DNA of 64,000 nt from Xiphydria camelus (GCA_963678675.1 OY783195.1:7512001-7576000); one strand, 5' to 3'; positions 12,976 to 24,728 are shown, numbered from the stretch's first letter. Program-made: numbers and translations. Notes: generated from the letters alone by a model not told the origin.

Positions 12976-13509
12976 ACCGTATGTCCGCCGAGAAGCCCCA
13001 CTTTTTGAATTTCCCTGACATTTGGCCGGAAGTGGTTGGGTCGGTGCTCTAGCCATTAAATAGTTAGAATTGGTTTCGGGAGAGTGCGCTGCGGTCTTCG
13101 AGTCGAGCGAAAAGTGTCAAACGTCTGATCTCCCGGTAGCTGTCAATTCGGGAGATCGAAGCATCTAACCTCGAAATCGGTAATTTGTAAATGATGATGA
13201 ATAATGTGTAGGAGTGATGAGATTTTCATGAAGACTCACGATTTTCTGACATGTCATCTCGTACAGGCGTAACCGAAGAGGATCTAGCTCGTGTCCTGTC
13301 CATAAAAAGATGCCTCGATGGACATCGGAGAATGTCAGGCTTGTCACCGAGCGCCTATTACCCACGGTACATTAATTGTAATACGCGCTTCTCGTTTCAA
13401 CTAGGTATTCCAGCGTTAAAGAACTTTTACTTCTTTCACACACACAAGGTACCTACCTTTTATGAACTGTTCGTGGTAGGAGGCAGCGATCGATAATAGC
13501 GACTCGTCG

Positions 13510-14217
13510 TAGACAAGCTCTGAATTTATTGGAGAACGACGGACATTGGGATGTATGCATTAATGACGCGTGCCACACGTCACATCCAAATCAAATTCGT
13601 GCATTGTTTGTCGTACGTGGAATCAAATATTCCTAAGCTAACTCTTGAGCAAAAAGGCATTTACAATAAAATAATGCAAACTGTCAATAACGGGATTGGA
13701 GAAATCTTCTTCTTAGATGCACCAGGATGAACTGGTAAAACGTCCCTAATTAAATTAATCACGTTCCGAGTTCACTCGATCTGCCAGAGGTGCCACCGCA
13801 TGTACTGCAATTGAAAATCGGCGTACGAATTATCATATTGCGAAATGTCAATCAGCCAAAGATTTGCAACTGCACGCAGCTTGCAGTAAAAAAATTAATA
13901 AGCAACGTCGTAGAAGCAACAATCTTAACAGGACCTTTCAAAGGTGAAGATGTCCTCATTCCTCGTATTCCTATGATTCCAACGGATATGCCATTTCAAT
14001 TTACGAGATTGCAATTCCCAATTTGATTGGCGTTTGCAATCACCATCAACAAAGCTCAGGGCCAATCTTTAGAATTATGCGGTTTAGATCTAGACACGGA
14101 TTGCTTCTCACATGGACAATGCGTGCCCTAGTGAGTATATGTTGCGTATTCTAGAGTCGGCAAACTAGATAATCTCTATATCTGCACAGACAATGGAACA
14201 ACAAAAAATATTGTATA
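13510..14217 (+). pseudogene. Broken Helitron helicase (PIF1-like) C-terminal half
   Basis: Helitron Rep/helicase proteins nick and unwind DNA for rolling-circle transposition. Here the Walker A region reads FFLDAPG, a TGA stop (13728-13730, where glycine is expected), then TGKT. Further on, the residues [10 protein letters not shown] (about 14040-14070) and CFSHGQ match the late helicase motifs of the family. Frame changes and a large internal deletion separate these pieces. The longest open stretch is 13790-14026. The Rep nuclease half is not recognisable here. The gene cannot encode an active enzyme. Confidence 0.8.
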
Positions 14218-14299
14218 CCTACAAGCAGTGTGAAATTAAACATTCATATCAGAAACGTACGCTTTCTCTTTTCGTTCTTTTCCATTTAATCAGACTGAA

Positions 14300-14330
14300 C
14301 CACAGCAACGCGTGGCAGGATACAGCTAGT
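14300..14330 (+). repeat. Helitron 3' terminus with hairpin and CTAG end
   Basis: The hairpin CCACAGCAACGCGTGG is followed 10 nt later by CTAG and a host T. This matches the terminal architecture known for insect Helitrons and fixes the right boundary. Confidence 0.8.
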
Positions 14331-16069
14331 TTTTAAATAAATGTTCATGTACCAATCAATAATTTTTCTCAAGCAAATCCTGAAAGAGACATTCGCTTGA
14401 CTTGGCCCTTGGTTCCCATTGTCAATCGCAATAATCAGAGGCCAACCCTCTTTAAAAAAAAAAAAATATTACTGAATTAATACTTCAATCTTCCCTAAAG
14501 TCTCCCAAAGCAATTTCGGGATCGCTTAAATCCGCGGAAAGTAGCGGAGGAGAGCCGATCGTATTACGAAATACTTCGTCGCGATATATTCCCTCGCACA
14601 ATCACACATCCCCCCGTTGTACACGAAAAAAAATGGAAAGTCCCTCGCGAGATTTAATCTTAATATTCGCTTTACGCGGGAGCCCTGCTCCGCCTTTCCC
14701 CGTTCCTTCCTTCCTTCCTTTCTGCTTTTCTCTCACGACTCACATAACTCGATCTTACGTATTTCGGTACATACTGTGTATCGGTGTACGCATACATATC
14801 CACCGCCTACGTTTTGCATTCCTTGTGTATCTACCACATTCCTGTCGCGAATAATGGAGGGGGAAAAAACCCTTCAATCTTTGCCTCCCCCTCTGGTAGA
14901 GAGCGTCGTGCGTCTTGCCCTCTCCTTTGTCTTGTGCGGAGAGGAAGAAACGACGTTTCTCTTCTCCGTCCTGCCGTGGCGTCTTTTTCGGTGACGAGTC
15001 TTTAGGAGTGTTTTATGGCTACAGCTGTATCGGCTATATTATTCCCGACGCAAAGGAAAATCGAGTAGGACGGCTTAACCCATGGATGCCCAATGTACTT
15101 TTCGTAAACATTTACCCACTCAACAGTGGAACCTGACGCACCCCGGATAATTGTTGAGAATTTGATTATCTAAACACTTACAAATGCTTAAATGGTAGAA
15201 GGACTAATGTTTGTATAAAACGAAGAATAATAATTGTAAAATATGTAGGATCGGGGAAAAGGACAAAGTATGCGAATGTGCGAGTATAGGAACGAGTGAG
15301 TGCGAGAATAACGGTTTCGAGTGTTTTGTGACTAGGGAAAGCGGCGTGAGGTAGCGAGGCGGCGGTACCGTCTTTCTACATGTTAGCCATTGAAAGTCAG
15401 TGTAGAAAATGTTACTTTCAATTAACATTTTCTTTTAAACTACATGGTTCAGCGTTTTGAAAATTTGGGAATCGATGGGTAATATTTCACTCTTTTGATT
15501 GGCAAAATTTCATGAGATTCGTAAGAAAAACGCAAAACCATAGAAATACCTTAAGTCCAAAATAACAGTTCTTGGGAAAAGTGTTTTACTAATTCTAATA
15601 TTGTTTTATCCCGGTAGATGGTATAACTGTCGATGAAAACTGGATCCAACATTTCTTGGGGGGAAAAAATGTCGGACAAATGCCGAGGTGGAAAACGCTG
15701 TACCTAGACCGGTATTTTTGAGGTGGACGAAAAAAATTTTTTCTAATAGGTTGAAGGGTTGGGAGAAACGATGGATTAGATGTATCGAATTACGAGGAGA
15801 TTATGTTGAGAAATACATTTTTTTTACATTGAAATATGTTTTTCCTAAAAAGGCCAGAAACTTTTCAAATGACTCAGGTATATATGTGCACGCAGGCACG
15901 AAAATACGCACACGCACACGCGCGCGCGCGCACACACACGCACACATCCTATTATTCGTATGAGTAGTCAAGAAGAATGAGCTTTTTGTACTCCAATGAA
16001 GTGTCAAACAAATTTAAATGTCGTGATGTCAGACCGGTATAATACCTATATATTTATTTTTTCCAAATG
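14331..16069. other. No gene recognised
   Basis: 14530-15020 is CpG-rich with overlapping frames in several registers. 15905-15950 is a CA/CG dinucleotide tract. No domain is seen in any frame. Confidence 0.55.
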
Positions 16070-16071
16070 TA

Positions 16072-17327
16072 GGGGAAACCGGAGTTGGTTGTTACAATTT
16101 TTATGTAATCATATATTTTGGGCATTTATTGAAACTGATTTCAAAAAAGGAGTGTTATATTGAACTCGCACTAATACCTAATTAAAAAAATAAAGTATCG
16201 CTTATTCATCTCTAACAGAAATTATACTGCACGCATATTAAGAGGGTCATGCCAGTTTTAACAACCAACCCTACAGCGCGGGGTTGGTTTTTACATCTTC
16301 GGGGTTAGTTTTTACAATCAGATAGGTATTGTTATTTAGTCATCATCAGAGTCGCAGTTGAGACATACGTAGTACACAAACTGACCTCAACACATAGCTC
16401 ATGAGCCCATCCATGGCATTTGGTGCATTTCATCCATTTTTCGCCAGATTTAGAATTGGAATACGTTTCAGCACAAACTAAGCACAATCTGTCGTTTTCA
16501 TAGCTTGATCCGTCGTCAACTGGTTTACTCCTCATTTTTATTTGTTTTCCTTTGCTTTTTACTACTATATTTCTCTTTACTCTACTTTGCTTAATTTGGT
16601 ATTTAGTTCTTTTGGCGTCTCGTTTTTCTTGCTCTTTTTGTAATTCGTTTTTATCGGGACAGTCGCGCATAAAGAGCTACGCGGTTCATGGAACATACCG
16701 TTCGCCTTGCCATCGGAATTGACCCTTGATTAATTAAATATGTATATTTTGCAGTGATACTAACTGCTAAGAAACGATATTCAAAGTTCCGACCATCGTT
16801 CGTCGGAACAATAATCGATGCTACCAAGAAGCATGAATCGACCCTCCGAATTCCGTCGCTCGGCGCGACGGAACACGTTTTAAGCACTTATTTTAAGAAA
16901 ATCATACGCTGGGGCTGGTTTACAATGTAACAACCAACCCCACTGAAACTGTAACAACCAACCCCGAGTGCACCGTTGGAACAAAATCCAATACACTTAC
17001 CTAACCTTAAATTTAATTGAAGTATAGAAGTGTCGGAAATGTTACTTACATTCAGGTGTCTTGAAAAAAATTGCTAAATATGTAGCACTTGCATCATTGT
17101 CGTAACAAAAGAAAATGTCCGTATATAAAATATCACTAAAGCGGTCAAGAAACTAATAAGTGTTATTTATTCGGTAACGCCACAGCCAAGTTGAACACAA
17201 CTTCACTGAAAGATGGTGCCGCGTGCGCTGAACATATGATGCTGATGGTAGCGCTGTATTATCCTTGGTGCGCATTTTATACTAATTGTAACAACCAACC
17301 CCTGTAACAACCAACCCCGGTCTCCCC
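16072..17327 (-). mobile_element. Pogo-like (Tc1/mariner superfamily) element
   Basis: The inverted ends GGGGAAACCGGAGTTGGTTG (left) and the complement of GGGGAGACCGGGGTTGGTTG (right) are flanked by TA on each side (16070-16071 and 17328-17329). TA duplication is the rule for this superfamily. The motif TTGGTTGTTACA recurs near both ends. Length is 1256 bp, too short for a full transposase. Only a C-terminal zinc-finger region is left. Confidence 0.75.
16338..16670 (-). pseudogene. Transposase C-terminus with PHD-type zinc finger, frameshifted
   Basis: The minus-strand frame starts with a lysine/arginine-rich stretch and then has CLVC, CTKC and WAHELC, the pattern of the PHD-like C4HC3 finger found at the end of several pogo/Tigger-type transposases. 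After WAHELCVEV the frame goes wrong. The +1 alternative frame restores a final CLNC followed by an acidic SDDD and a stop, which points to a small indel near 16385-16395. The DDE catalytic domain is absent. It is a decayed fragment. Confidence 0.65.
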
Positions 17328-17329
17328 TA

Positions 17330-17910
17330 TTTCATATTTTTTCTTCAATGCACAACGAAAGTAACAGGGTAAACGGGGCATTTATTGTAACATACATGTT
17401 GTATACAGGATATCTTGTTAACTATCGCATACCTTGTTTATTTCCGTTATTTGTCATGTTGTGAAAAAATCTTTCGGGTGAAAGATGTTTGGTGTTGAAG
17501 GGGATATGCGATACATATAATAGATTTTTAATAACCTGCGTTATTTGCGAGCAATAAACATTAACTTGATTTGTTTAAATGGAACTCGACATTTTTATTT
17601 GTATAAAAGTTATAGAGTCGAGACTAACGAAAAAAGCTCAAGTGCGAAATAAGACAGAATACTGAAGGAAAATAAACTGTATTATCACTCTGACTTGTAA
17701 TTGGAACTTAATCTAAAATTACTCTTGTACTTTGAGTGACGATATCTTAAAAATGGATGGATATTTCATCTTAATTATTATCGCGTAGGATTCAATAACA
17801 ATCATTTGTGCACATGATTCCGTTTCTCGTCATTGCAGTAACAATCGGAATAATTAATGCAAGTCTAACAAACAGTTCACAGTGTACCTAAACGTTGTAA
17901 GGATCGAATC
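17330..17910. other. No gene recognised
   Basis: AT-rich sequence between the pogo-like element and the F-box relic. No domain or repeat structure is seen. Confidence 0.5.
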
Positions 17911-18072
17911 TTTCCAATGATCCGTACACCTCGCGCAGCGCTACTTACGCAGATCACACACATTGCCTATATAATCCGCGATAAATCGGGAATATAAATT
18001 TCGATGACGCGGCAGAATAAAATTAAAAGAAAATCCTAATCATCTCACATTGTTCGCTTCCTTGAACGCGAA
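17911..18072 (-). pseudogene. Relic of the 3' end of a second F-box gene copy
   Basis: This block matches 20068-20170, the last codons and 3' UTR of the F-box gene, in the same orientation. The minus-strand reading ends in the residues AFKEANN.R and a stop, against AFQEANNAK in the intact gene. The relic retains about 44 bp between two CGCG copies that is missing in the intact gene's UTR. Homology ends at about 18072, near mariner-related sequence. It is either a truncated tandem duplicate or a partial segmental copy. Confidence 0.7.
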
Positions 18073-18109
18073 TCCTTCTATTATAAATACTTATACCCTC
18101 CTAAAAATG

Positions 18110-18540
18110 AATAGAATGAAAACATTTTTTTCATGTGGTTTCATGATGAAAAACCGAAAAGTAATTGCAAGAAATTATCGACTCCACGCCAGAAAGAATT
18201 TAAATGTTAATTAAGGTGGGAGGTGATCATACTAATAATAAATCATAAATAACAACATTTTATAATAGATTATTGAATATATCAAAATTTGTGCCGAATA
18301 AAGTGTTCTTGCGGGGAGTTTTGCTTCATTATTTTAATCTGAACAAAAGTGCAGCTACGTATTTAGTGGAAGTGTACATGCTCTAGCTGCGAGCAAACGC
18401 GTCGGAAGTGGTTTGCACGTTTTAAAGCTGGTGATTTCGACTTGGATGACAAGGAGCCGAGTAAATTTGAAGATAATGATTTGGAGGCATTAGTCCATCA
18501 AGACTCATGTCAAACACTTATGTATAAAGAATTCTTACAA
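18110..18540 (+). pseudogene. Mariner transposase fragment, N-terminal part
   Basis: Translated segments read LRGVLLHYFNLNKSAA and, in a second frame, WFARFKAGDFDLDDKEPSKF followed by EDNDLEALVHQDSCQT. These match the N-terminal helix-turn-helix region of mariner transposases. A stop after VYM and a frameshift separate the two segments. The catalytic DD34D part is missing, and homology ends near 18530. Sequence at 18120-18180 (TTTTTTTCATGTGGTTTCAT) looks like mariner 5' non-coding sequence. Confidence 0.7.
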
Positions 18541-18999
18541 TATTAAATTGTGATGTTTACGATATTACATTACTGTCGGTAACAACGAAATACTGTACTA
18601 CCTGCGTGCCATTTATTGTTAAGAACGACGCTACAAATTAATTCCAACACCTAATAATACAAAAATTCCATCGTGAACTTAACCCATTAAAGCCCAAATT
18701 AATTTCTGGTGGATTTTCTTTACGAAAATTGCATGATTTGTTACTCAGAGGTTATGAGAAAAAAATTCCAAATGGCCGTCCTATACATAAGACGCTTGGC
18801 GCTAATGGGTTAACTTTAACATGATTCTTGATGAATATTCTACTATAAATAGTGAATGAATAATTATCATAATCGCTACTGTTTTGAAAAAGAACATATC
18901 AAATTATTTTAAAAAATTTAACGAGAACCTTCGAGAGCAGTCACTGTCACACATGTCCGGTTTCTATATATGACTGGAGCTAACCAACATCTCTCGAAG

Positions 19000-19100
19000 A
19001 GTCGGTGGCGTAACGCGAAAACGTTTCCCAGTCTCGAGGCATCTGGCATAGGATATCCCAAAGATCGCAGGTTCAAATCCCGGTGGGGCACGGAAAAAAA
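19000..19100 (+). repeat. tRNA-like SINE candidate
   Basis: A possible A box TGGCGTAACGCG (about 19006) is followed about 65 nt later by GGTTCAAATCC (about 19069), a near-consensus tRNA B box. A run of ten A residues follows at about 19094. The cloverleaf is poor, so a functional tRNA is unlikely. A tRNA-derived SINE or a tRNA pseudogene fits better. Confidence 0.4.
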
Positions 19101-19895
19101 AAAGAAGCAACACCTCTAGATGGGTAAAGTCACTGTGTGCGTTCCCTTTTTGCAAATCTACATACCGACAATTATTTTGAAAGCGCACCGCGTGACTGCA
19201 CAGTGCTGTTGTAGTGACGATCGCTGTGCAGTCACAGTTACCTCACTCGCCGTTGCCACTCCGTGTCGTCACTGTGACGTCCGCGGGGGCACGCACGATA
19301 AGGTCACTGTGATGTTTCCTAACTCCACCGCGTGACGGCACAGTGCGCTCGTAGTGACAAAACTTGGCTATCGGGGTCTCCAAACGCTCGACCCATGAGG
19401 CACAGTGATGACTCATGGTGTCGGATTTTTGTCACATACCTGACTCCGGCAAAACCGATTCATGCCCAAGGCGCCTATAGAAGTTTCACTTCAATAAATT
19501 TCAAATTCATCCATGACAAACGTCAACGCTGACAAACACGCCACTGTTACTTTTCACCAACGTTTTGGCAAAAGTTGCCGCTACGAGTCGCAATTTTTCA
19601 GCTCGTGCACGGTCCCTATACATACCGGCTTCTCCTCTCTATATTTTCATATGCGCACCTCTGTGCGCACTTCATGCTATGGCAGCAGTCATGGCGTCAC
19701 GGGAGGAGTGGGGGCAATCGCTTCCCCTCTCGAGCGAGTTATGGAGGGCGCGAGTAATAGAGGGACCACTGTATTGACTAAGAGCTAGCAACGTCACGAA
19801 AAAGTTAATTTTAATTCGGCTGGTTTTTTCGATATTTCCTTTCTTATTGAAGTTAGGTAGGGATGCGGTAGGTCTGGCACCTGGGAGCGGTTGCG
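19101..19895. other. No gene recognised; GTGAC-rich repeats
   Basis: 19180-19410 contains several copies of GTGACTGCACAGTG-like sequence in both orientations, able to form hairpins. The remainder up to the F-box 3' UTR shows nothing recognisable. Confidence 0.5.
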
Positions 19896-19998
19896 TTTAC
19901 TTCTGCGCATCCCTTCTGTACAAGTAAAAAATAGGGTAAAATATGGGATTATCTCGAAATTGATTGCAAGTATCGAAGATAAGTTTAGATAAAACGTA

Positions 19999-20004
19999 TT
20001 TATT
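19999..20004 (-). terminator. Candidate poly(A) signal of the F-box gene
   Basis: AATAAA on the minus strand, about 140 nt downstream of the stop codon. This is a normal position for an insect 3' UTR. It is supported by position only. Confidence 0.5.
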
Positions 20005-20141
20005 TATGTTTTTACAGTAAAATGTTGCCTTTTCATATATCTCCATAACGATTGAGTCCGAATCGATCCGTACACCTCGCGATAAATCGGGAATATAAAT
20101 TTCGATGACGAACAACAGAACAAAATTTTAAAAAATCCTAA

Positions 20142-20353
20142 TCATTTCGCATTGTTCGCTTCCTGGAACGCTTTAGCGATTACTTCATTTATCCCTCGGG
20201 GCAGAACGGTCTGCCGCCCCATGTCGTGGGAGGGAATTTTCAAGAGTGTGACCCGCGTCTTTGGCAATGCGGTGAGGAGAATCTTCTGCAGTTGAGACAA
20301 TGGCAAAAAGTCTACTCGCCGATGTGTCTGGTTCGGTAGCACCTTATCGTCTC
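20142..20353 (-). CDS. F-box gene, last coding exon
   Basis: The acceptor TTTTCTTCTGCGTAG ends at 20354. The single G left from exon 3 completes a Gly codon with the first two bases here. The exon codes for about 70 residues and stops at TGA 20144-20142, after residues EANNAK. The same C-terminal codons recur in a relic at about 18030-18072. Confidence 0.85.
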
Positions 20354-23300
20354 CTACGCAGAAGAAAACAAGATATTATACATTTCCTAGCTGCAACGTC
20401 CAACAGTGGGCGAAATCGTAGAAATTAGATAGAACTAATTATGGCATAAGAAAAGGATAATTTTGAAAATTGCTTTAAATTTAACAAGTTTTAGCAGTAA
20501 AGAATATAGTTAAGCTACTTTTGAAAACATCTCTCAGCTTAGATTTCGTATGCGGAGTACAAGATGCAAAAGATTTAGAGAATTGGAAATACAAGATCCT
20601 AAGTCGAATTTTTTTGATCATGAATTCTAATTTCTTCCGTTAAAATCGTTGATAACGACTTTTTAGTATTTCACAAATGATGAACAAATTGGAAAAAATT
20701 ACAAGAGAAACGATGACTAGTGCACATTTAATTTTATTCAGTACTTTCATGGTCTCGCACATTGTGCAACGAGGATTGAAACCTATCAGGTTGTACTTCG
20801 ATTCTAAAAAAACTTACCCTTTAAACTATTATCTTCTATATCCCCGATCAACCTTAGGCAGGGTAATGGTCGCGAAATTAGTATACAATCGCCCGTGACC
20901 TGTTCGTTTATTCGCTTATTAATGATGCGTTTCCTCATCTCCGCCAGCTCCAGCGAGACTCCCCAGACGAAGTGCGTTAAGTTATTTGATAACTCCGTGA
21001 CGCCACCGAGAACCATGTTGTTCTCCGTGAGTATTTCGCATTTAGAAGAAGGTATTATCAGTAGCCTTTTGATATTTTTGCAGTTCGCCAAGCATTTGTC
21101 AAAGCCGTTCTTCACGTCGAAGTTGACTAATTCCAATTGACTCAAATTTTCCAGCTTCGACACGCCCTCGAGTATCTCGAACGTACAGCAGGAGTGTGTT
21201 CCTTCTTCAAGTCTCAAACGTTTCAATTTGTGCAATTTCGGCAGCACCCGCGTCCCGAATTCTTTCGGGAAATCGGAACAATCTCCAAGTTCCAGCGTTT
21301 CCAAGTTTGTTAACGATTCTAAAATGTCGATTCCCCTCATGCCGAGATAAAGCACGGTCGTCAGACTCTGTAAAGAGAAGAGCAACGAATGTTAATTATG
21401 GAGTAACGGATAAACGGTATTCATTTATATTTATTTCAAATTTGTCCATTCATTCGATTCATTTTTATTAATCCAAAAACTATTGAATCGTAAAATTGAT
21501 AGATGAAAAATATTTGACGCTGGAAGAAGAAAAGAATAGAAGGTACACTATGAATCGATAAAGATTTGTGATGTTATTTCTAATATCGAAATAACAATGC
21601 ATGCAACGAATTGGCTAACCCGTCAAATTGACCTTCATAATTTGCAAATGAAAGCAAATATATCCAACAATATACGTAGAATGGCGGGGCTAATTGATCT
21701 AAGTGCCAAAGCATTTTTCCCAGGAAAATAAGAAAAATTGCCCATCAGTGAAACCAGACTGACATTTGACCACCTTTTGACGGCTTATACAACGAAAAGG
21801 AAAGTGCATTAGCACTTAAGGAGGATCGACTGTTTCTTTGGAGTCAAAAATATGTTTGAAAAAAATGTTTTCATAGCGATCTGAAACTTTATGGAATAAT
21901 AATTAAATGAATTATGAACCCATTTTATGCATCGTTCATGCTGAAAATCATTAGTAAATAAAATATTGAAAAACTTATGGCTGACTATTAGAGCGTCAAT
22001 GACTCCGGAATAGTTGTCAGTGGCTTCTTGTCCAACATTTTAAAGAAAAATAAAAAATTACAAATAATCTATAAAAACCTATAAAAACAACTCATAGAGA
22101 ATGCTGAAGGCATAAAACAGTTATTCGATTGATACTTCAGTATCATGGATATATGATTATAGTTTAAACATTTTTTATTGTGCGTTGCAATTTTCATTGT
22201 ATTCTTGGCAACGTTGTACTCCACGATATTTTATATTGGCTGCAGTGACGCGTGAACTACAGTGGCCAGCTATGGCGGATGACGCGAGCATGCAGCAAAG
22301 CCAGTATTAAAGGGAAATTTTGTCAAAAAAGAAAAAGAGTTGTACAAGTAAAGGCATGATTTCGTTTAAACAATCATTCAATTTGGATAAAGATTTTAAG
22401 GACAATATTTTTTTTATCGTTCTGAATCTTTCAAATTTCGCGCTCAGTTTGAATGGATGCCAGGTAAGGTTCGGTCTTTGAGCTTTACAACTGTTTCGCT
22501 GCCGTGTTGCCAAGTCTCTCACCGTTAATATGGCGTGCTAATGGTTTGCGAAGTAAAAACGAATTTCATGATAATATTACGTTGCAACCGTACGGTAAAA
22601 CCCAATTTACTTATTTTTTACATAATCCTTAATATTTCATCTGTCAAATTACTAGTCTTTCAAAGTCTAAAGTTGGCGGAATGTGTGTTAAAGTCAGTGA
22701 TAATCTACCTTACTACAATCGTCTCCCATTAGGCGATATGTTAAATGTGGTCAACTTTAGAATGAAATAACGAAGAAACTAGACGGTCTATATTGCTCAA
22801 ATTTTCGTATTAGTTGTGTAAAGTATTCGTGTGTCATATAAAAAAATTAGGGCTGTAAGTTGGTTTTCGTCTGATAGTCGAACCTCCTTAAATCATATAG
22901 CTCTGCATTGCCCTTGGCGCATATATCATTTTGTAGAAAAAATCCGAAATCATGGAATTTTTGCACTTAGATCAATTAGCCCCGCCACTCTACATATCCT
23001 GACTTCATTACTGCCATATTACGATAACAGTTTGAAATTTTTGCAGTTTTTCTCGGCTTTGAATCTAGCAACTGAATTAGTACGTTCCAAATGACATCTT
23101 ACCAAATGAGTTAACTGAGTCAGCGTCTGCAAAGGCGAGAGGTCTCCGTCCAAGTATATCCAGCTCACCGCCTTCAATTTTAGCGTCCGACAGCGTTTCA
23201 GATTTCCGACGGACTCCAAATTAAAAAAACAGTCGGACCTTATCGACATTGCACTCAACTCCTCCAGTTGCGGGCAGTTCTTGATTACTTCCTCGATGAC

Positions 23301-24728
23301 AAATGCGGGGCACCAGCACAGCTCCAGCTTAACGAGGTTCGTAACCCTCGGTATTACGGCCACGAGGTTCTGCCACATACTATCGGACATCACCGAGGTA
23401 CACATCTCCCTCAGATCCAAGTGTTCCGTTCCGTGCCTCTTCAACGCCCCCGCGAATCCGTCCCAATCGGTCACCTGGCACCGACCCTTCATTCGCACCG
23501 TCTTCCACAGCGACGGCTGCATGGCGAGCTGTTTCCACGATCTACACACACTCGCCGCTCGCAGCAGGTCCTCAACTTTGAGACACCGGAAAATCCGCAA
23601 CGAGGTGTAGTAATCGGCAAATATAAAGCGTTCAGCCTCTATTTGAAATGGTCGTCTTCTGCAATCCAAAGTCACACTTCTTGAGTACCGAACGAAATTT
23701 TAAAAGTCGATATCGCGAACATCTCCTACGAGCCACTCCAGTGTATTTGCGTTATTACTACGAACATTATCATTTCTCTTTAAAAATAGTCTATACGCAT
23801 CGATTTATCCCCTCACGTACAAGAGCCCCTATTCCTTTAGCAGTGAATCTAATTGGCGCGTTTTCAAAGTTCCGCACCACGTACGGATCCCATACGTGAG
23901 AGGATGGATCCAAGTGGGATATGATAAAGCAATCGATCGTACAATCGAACGGGAGTCCCTTACGAGGTATATTTTGACATTTTCGATTGGATAACACACA
24001 ACTACTTTTTTCGATTACTTCTCTTTCTCTATACACTAATTCTTTCCTTTTCGAGGGGTCTGTAAAGGGCAAATGTACACGTTCGGGGACACTTTATAAG
24101 CTTCTTGAATTGCCCCCCTCCCCCCCCCCCCCCTAACGGGACATCAATGCGTTCTCACTGTACTTTGGAATTTGACGTTAAAAATGTTAAAAGAAGTGAA
24201 AATACATCGTTTCGCGTACGATTTGTACCAACTTTCGTTGAACGTTCAATTTACAACGCTAGAATATGGTAAAGCATGCAGTTGTTGTCCTCCCCTCAGT
24301 GATTGAACACCTCTCATAACAAACATATTCGATGGAGAAAGATAGGCCAATCAATGTATAATTTTCTCCGCTTAAACTGTCAATATCTACATGTTTTTTA
24401 CCCTAACGCTTGAGAAAATTAAAGATAATGATTTGCAAATAATAACGAACTCTCAAATGAAAATTGACAGTTCTATACTTGAAGTGGCGTTATATTTTTG
24501 CTTCGCCCGAATCGAAGCTACTATTGCAACATGCTCTTCACCAGTCTTTTCATTATACTAGATTAGTATAGGATTAAATTTGTCAAAAATTCATATATAT
24601 CAGAATATCAACCTTATCGATCATCAACCATACCAGTTTTTCTAACTATATAGAGAAAATAAAGAAAATTTGTTAAAAGAAACTTACGTTAAAACGCTCT
24701 CAGGCTGAACGGGTAGAGATGTCTCCAT
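20142..24728 (-). CDS. F-box/leucine-rich-repeat protein, four exons
   Basis: The predicted protein has 452 residues. Coding exons in transcript order are 24728-24688, 23658-23103, 21367-20818 and 20353-20142 (41, 556, 550 and 212 nt, total 1359, divisible by three). All introns are GT-AG and phases match at each junction. An F-box lies at about residues 30-66, with the typical ending VCRSW followed by PSLW. About seven or eight leucine-rich repeats follow, then a short C-terminal tail. By family knowledge, F-box proteins are substrate receptors of SCF (Skp1-Cullin-F-box) ubiquitin ligases: the F-box binds Skp1 and the repeats bind the target. The start ATG has A at -3 and G at +4. The first part of the F-box is degenerate (no LP..E). 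I do not recognise the orthologue or the substrate. A TATA promoter and a downstream AATAAA support expression. Confidence 0.88.
20818..21367 (-). CDS. F-box gene, coding exon 3 (leucine-rich repeats)
   Basis: The acceptor is a pyrimidine-rich tract ending TTTACAG at 21368, and the donor is GTAAGTTTT from 20817. Repeats with the L..L.L pattern run through most of the exon. The upstream ATG at 21385 lies in the acceptor tract, so it is not a start. Confidence 0.9.
21368..23102 (-). other. Intron 2 of the F-box gene
   Basis: Bounded by GTAAGATG at the donor and TTTACAG at the acceptor. AT-rich. No exon-like sequence that fits the phase, and no clear transposon. Confidence 0.75.
23103..23658 (-). 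CDS. F-box gene, coding exon 2 (F-box and first repeats)
   Basis: The acceptor TTTGGATTGCAG ends at 23659 and the donor GTAAGATG starts at 23102. The exon encodes the F-box and the first leucine-rich repeats. An upstream in-frame GTG at 23675 lies inside the acceptor tract and is not a start. The exon ends in phase 0 after the residues LTHL. Confidence 0.9.
23659..24687 (-). other. Intron 1 of the F-box gene
   Basis: Bounded by GTAAGT and TTGCAG. A poly(C) tract lies at about 24114-24134. No further coding exon fits. Confidence 0.75.
24688..24728 (-). CDS. F-box gene, coding exon 1
   Basis: ATG at 24728-24726 opens 13 codons plus two bases. The donor GTAAGT follows at 24687-24682. The two leftover bases (AC) join the first base of exon 2 to make a Thr codon. 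The 5' leader is only about 50 nt if the TCAGT initiator is used. Confidence 0.8.

Larger units (their letters stand above)
11347..14329 (+). mobile_element. Helitron relic cluster
   Basis: The left end TCTTCTATATAAATAAAAAT starts with TC after an A, as Helitrons do. The right end has a short hairpin (CCAC...GTGG, 14300-14315) and finishes CTAG at 14329 followed by T. The 5' part holds the motif around CACCGATTGCTTTGAAATTTTG twice (about 11570 and 12055), with CTCTTAAGGGGGTAAAT repeats. Coding remnants at 13500-14217 resemble the helicase half of a Helitron Rep/helicase protein. Two C-terminal fragments (about 12245 and 14175) show that more than one copy contributed. Other repeats have inserted into it. 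Confidence 0.8.

Noticed and set aside
23019..23675. Start of the F-box protein at position 23675
   Set aside because: The codon is GTG inside a splice acceptor tract; the upstream exon with ATG at 24728 fits the phase.
23268..23684. 138-codon plus-strand ORF opposite the F-box exon
   Set aside because: Shadow frame of a real exon.
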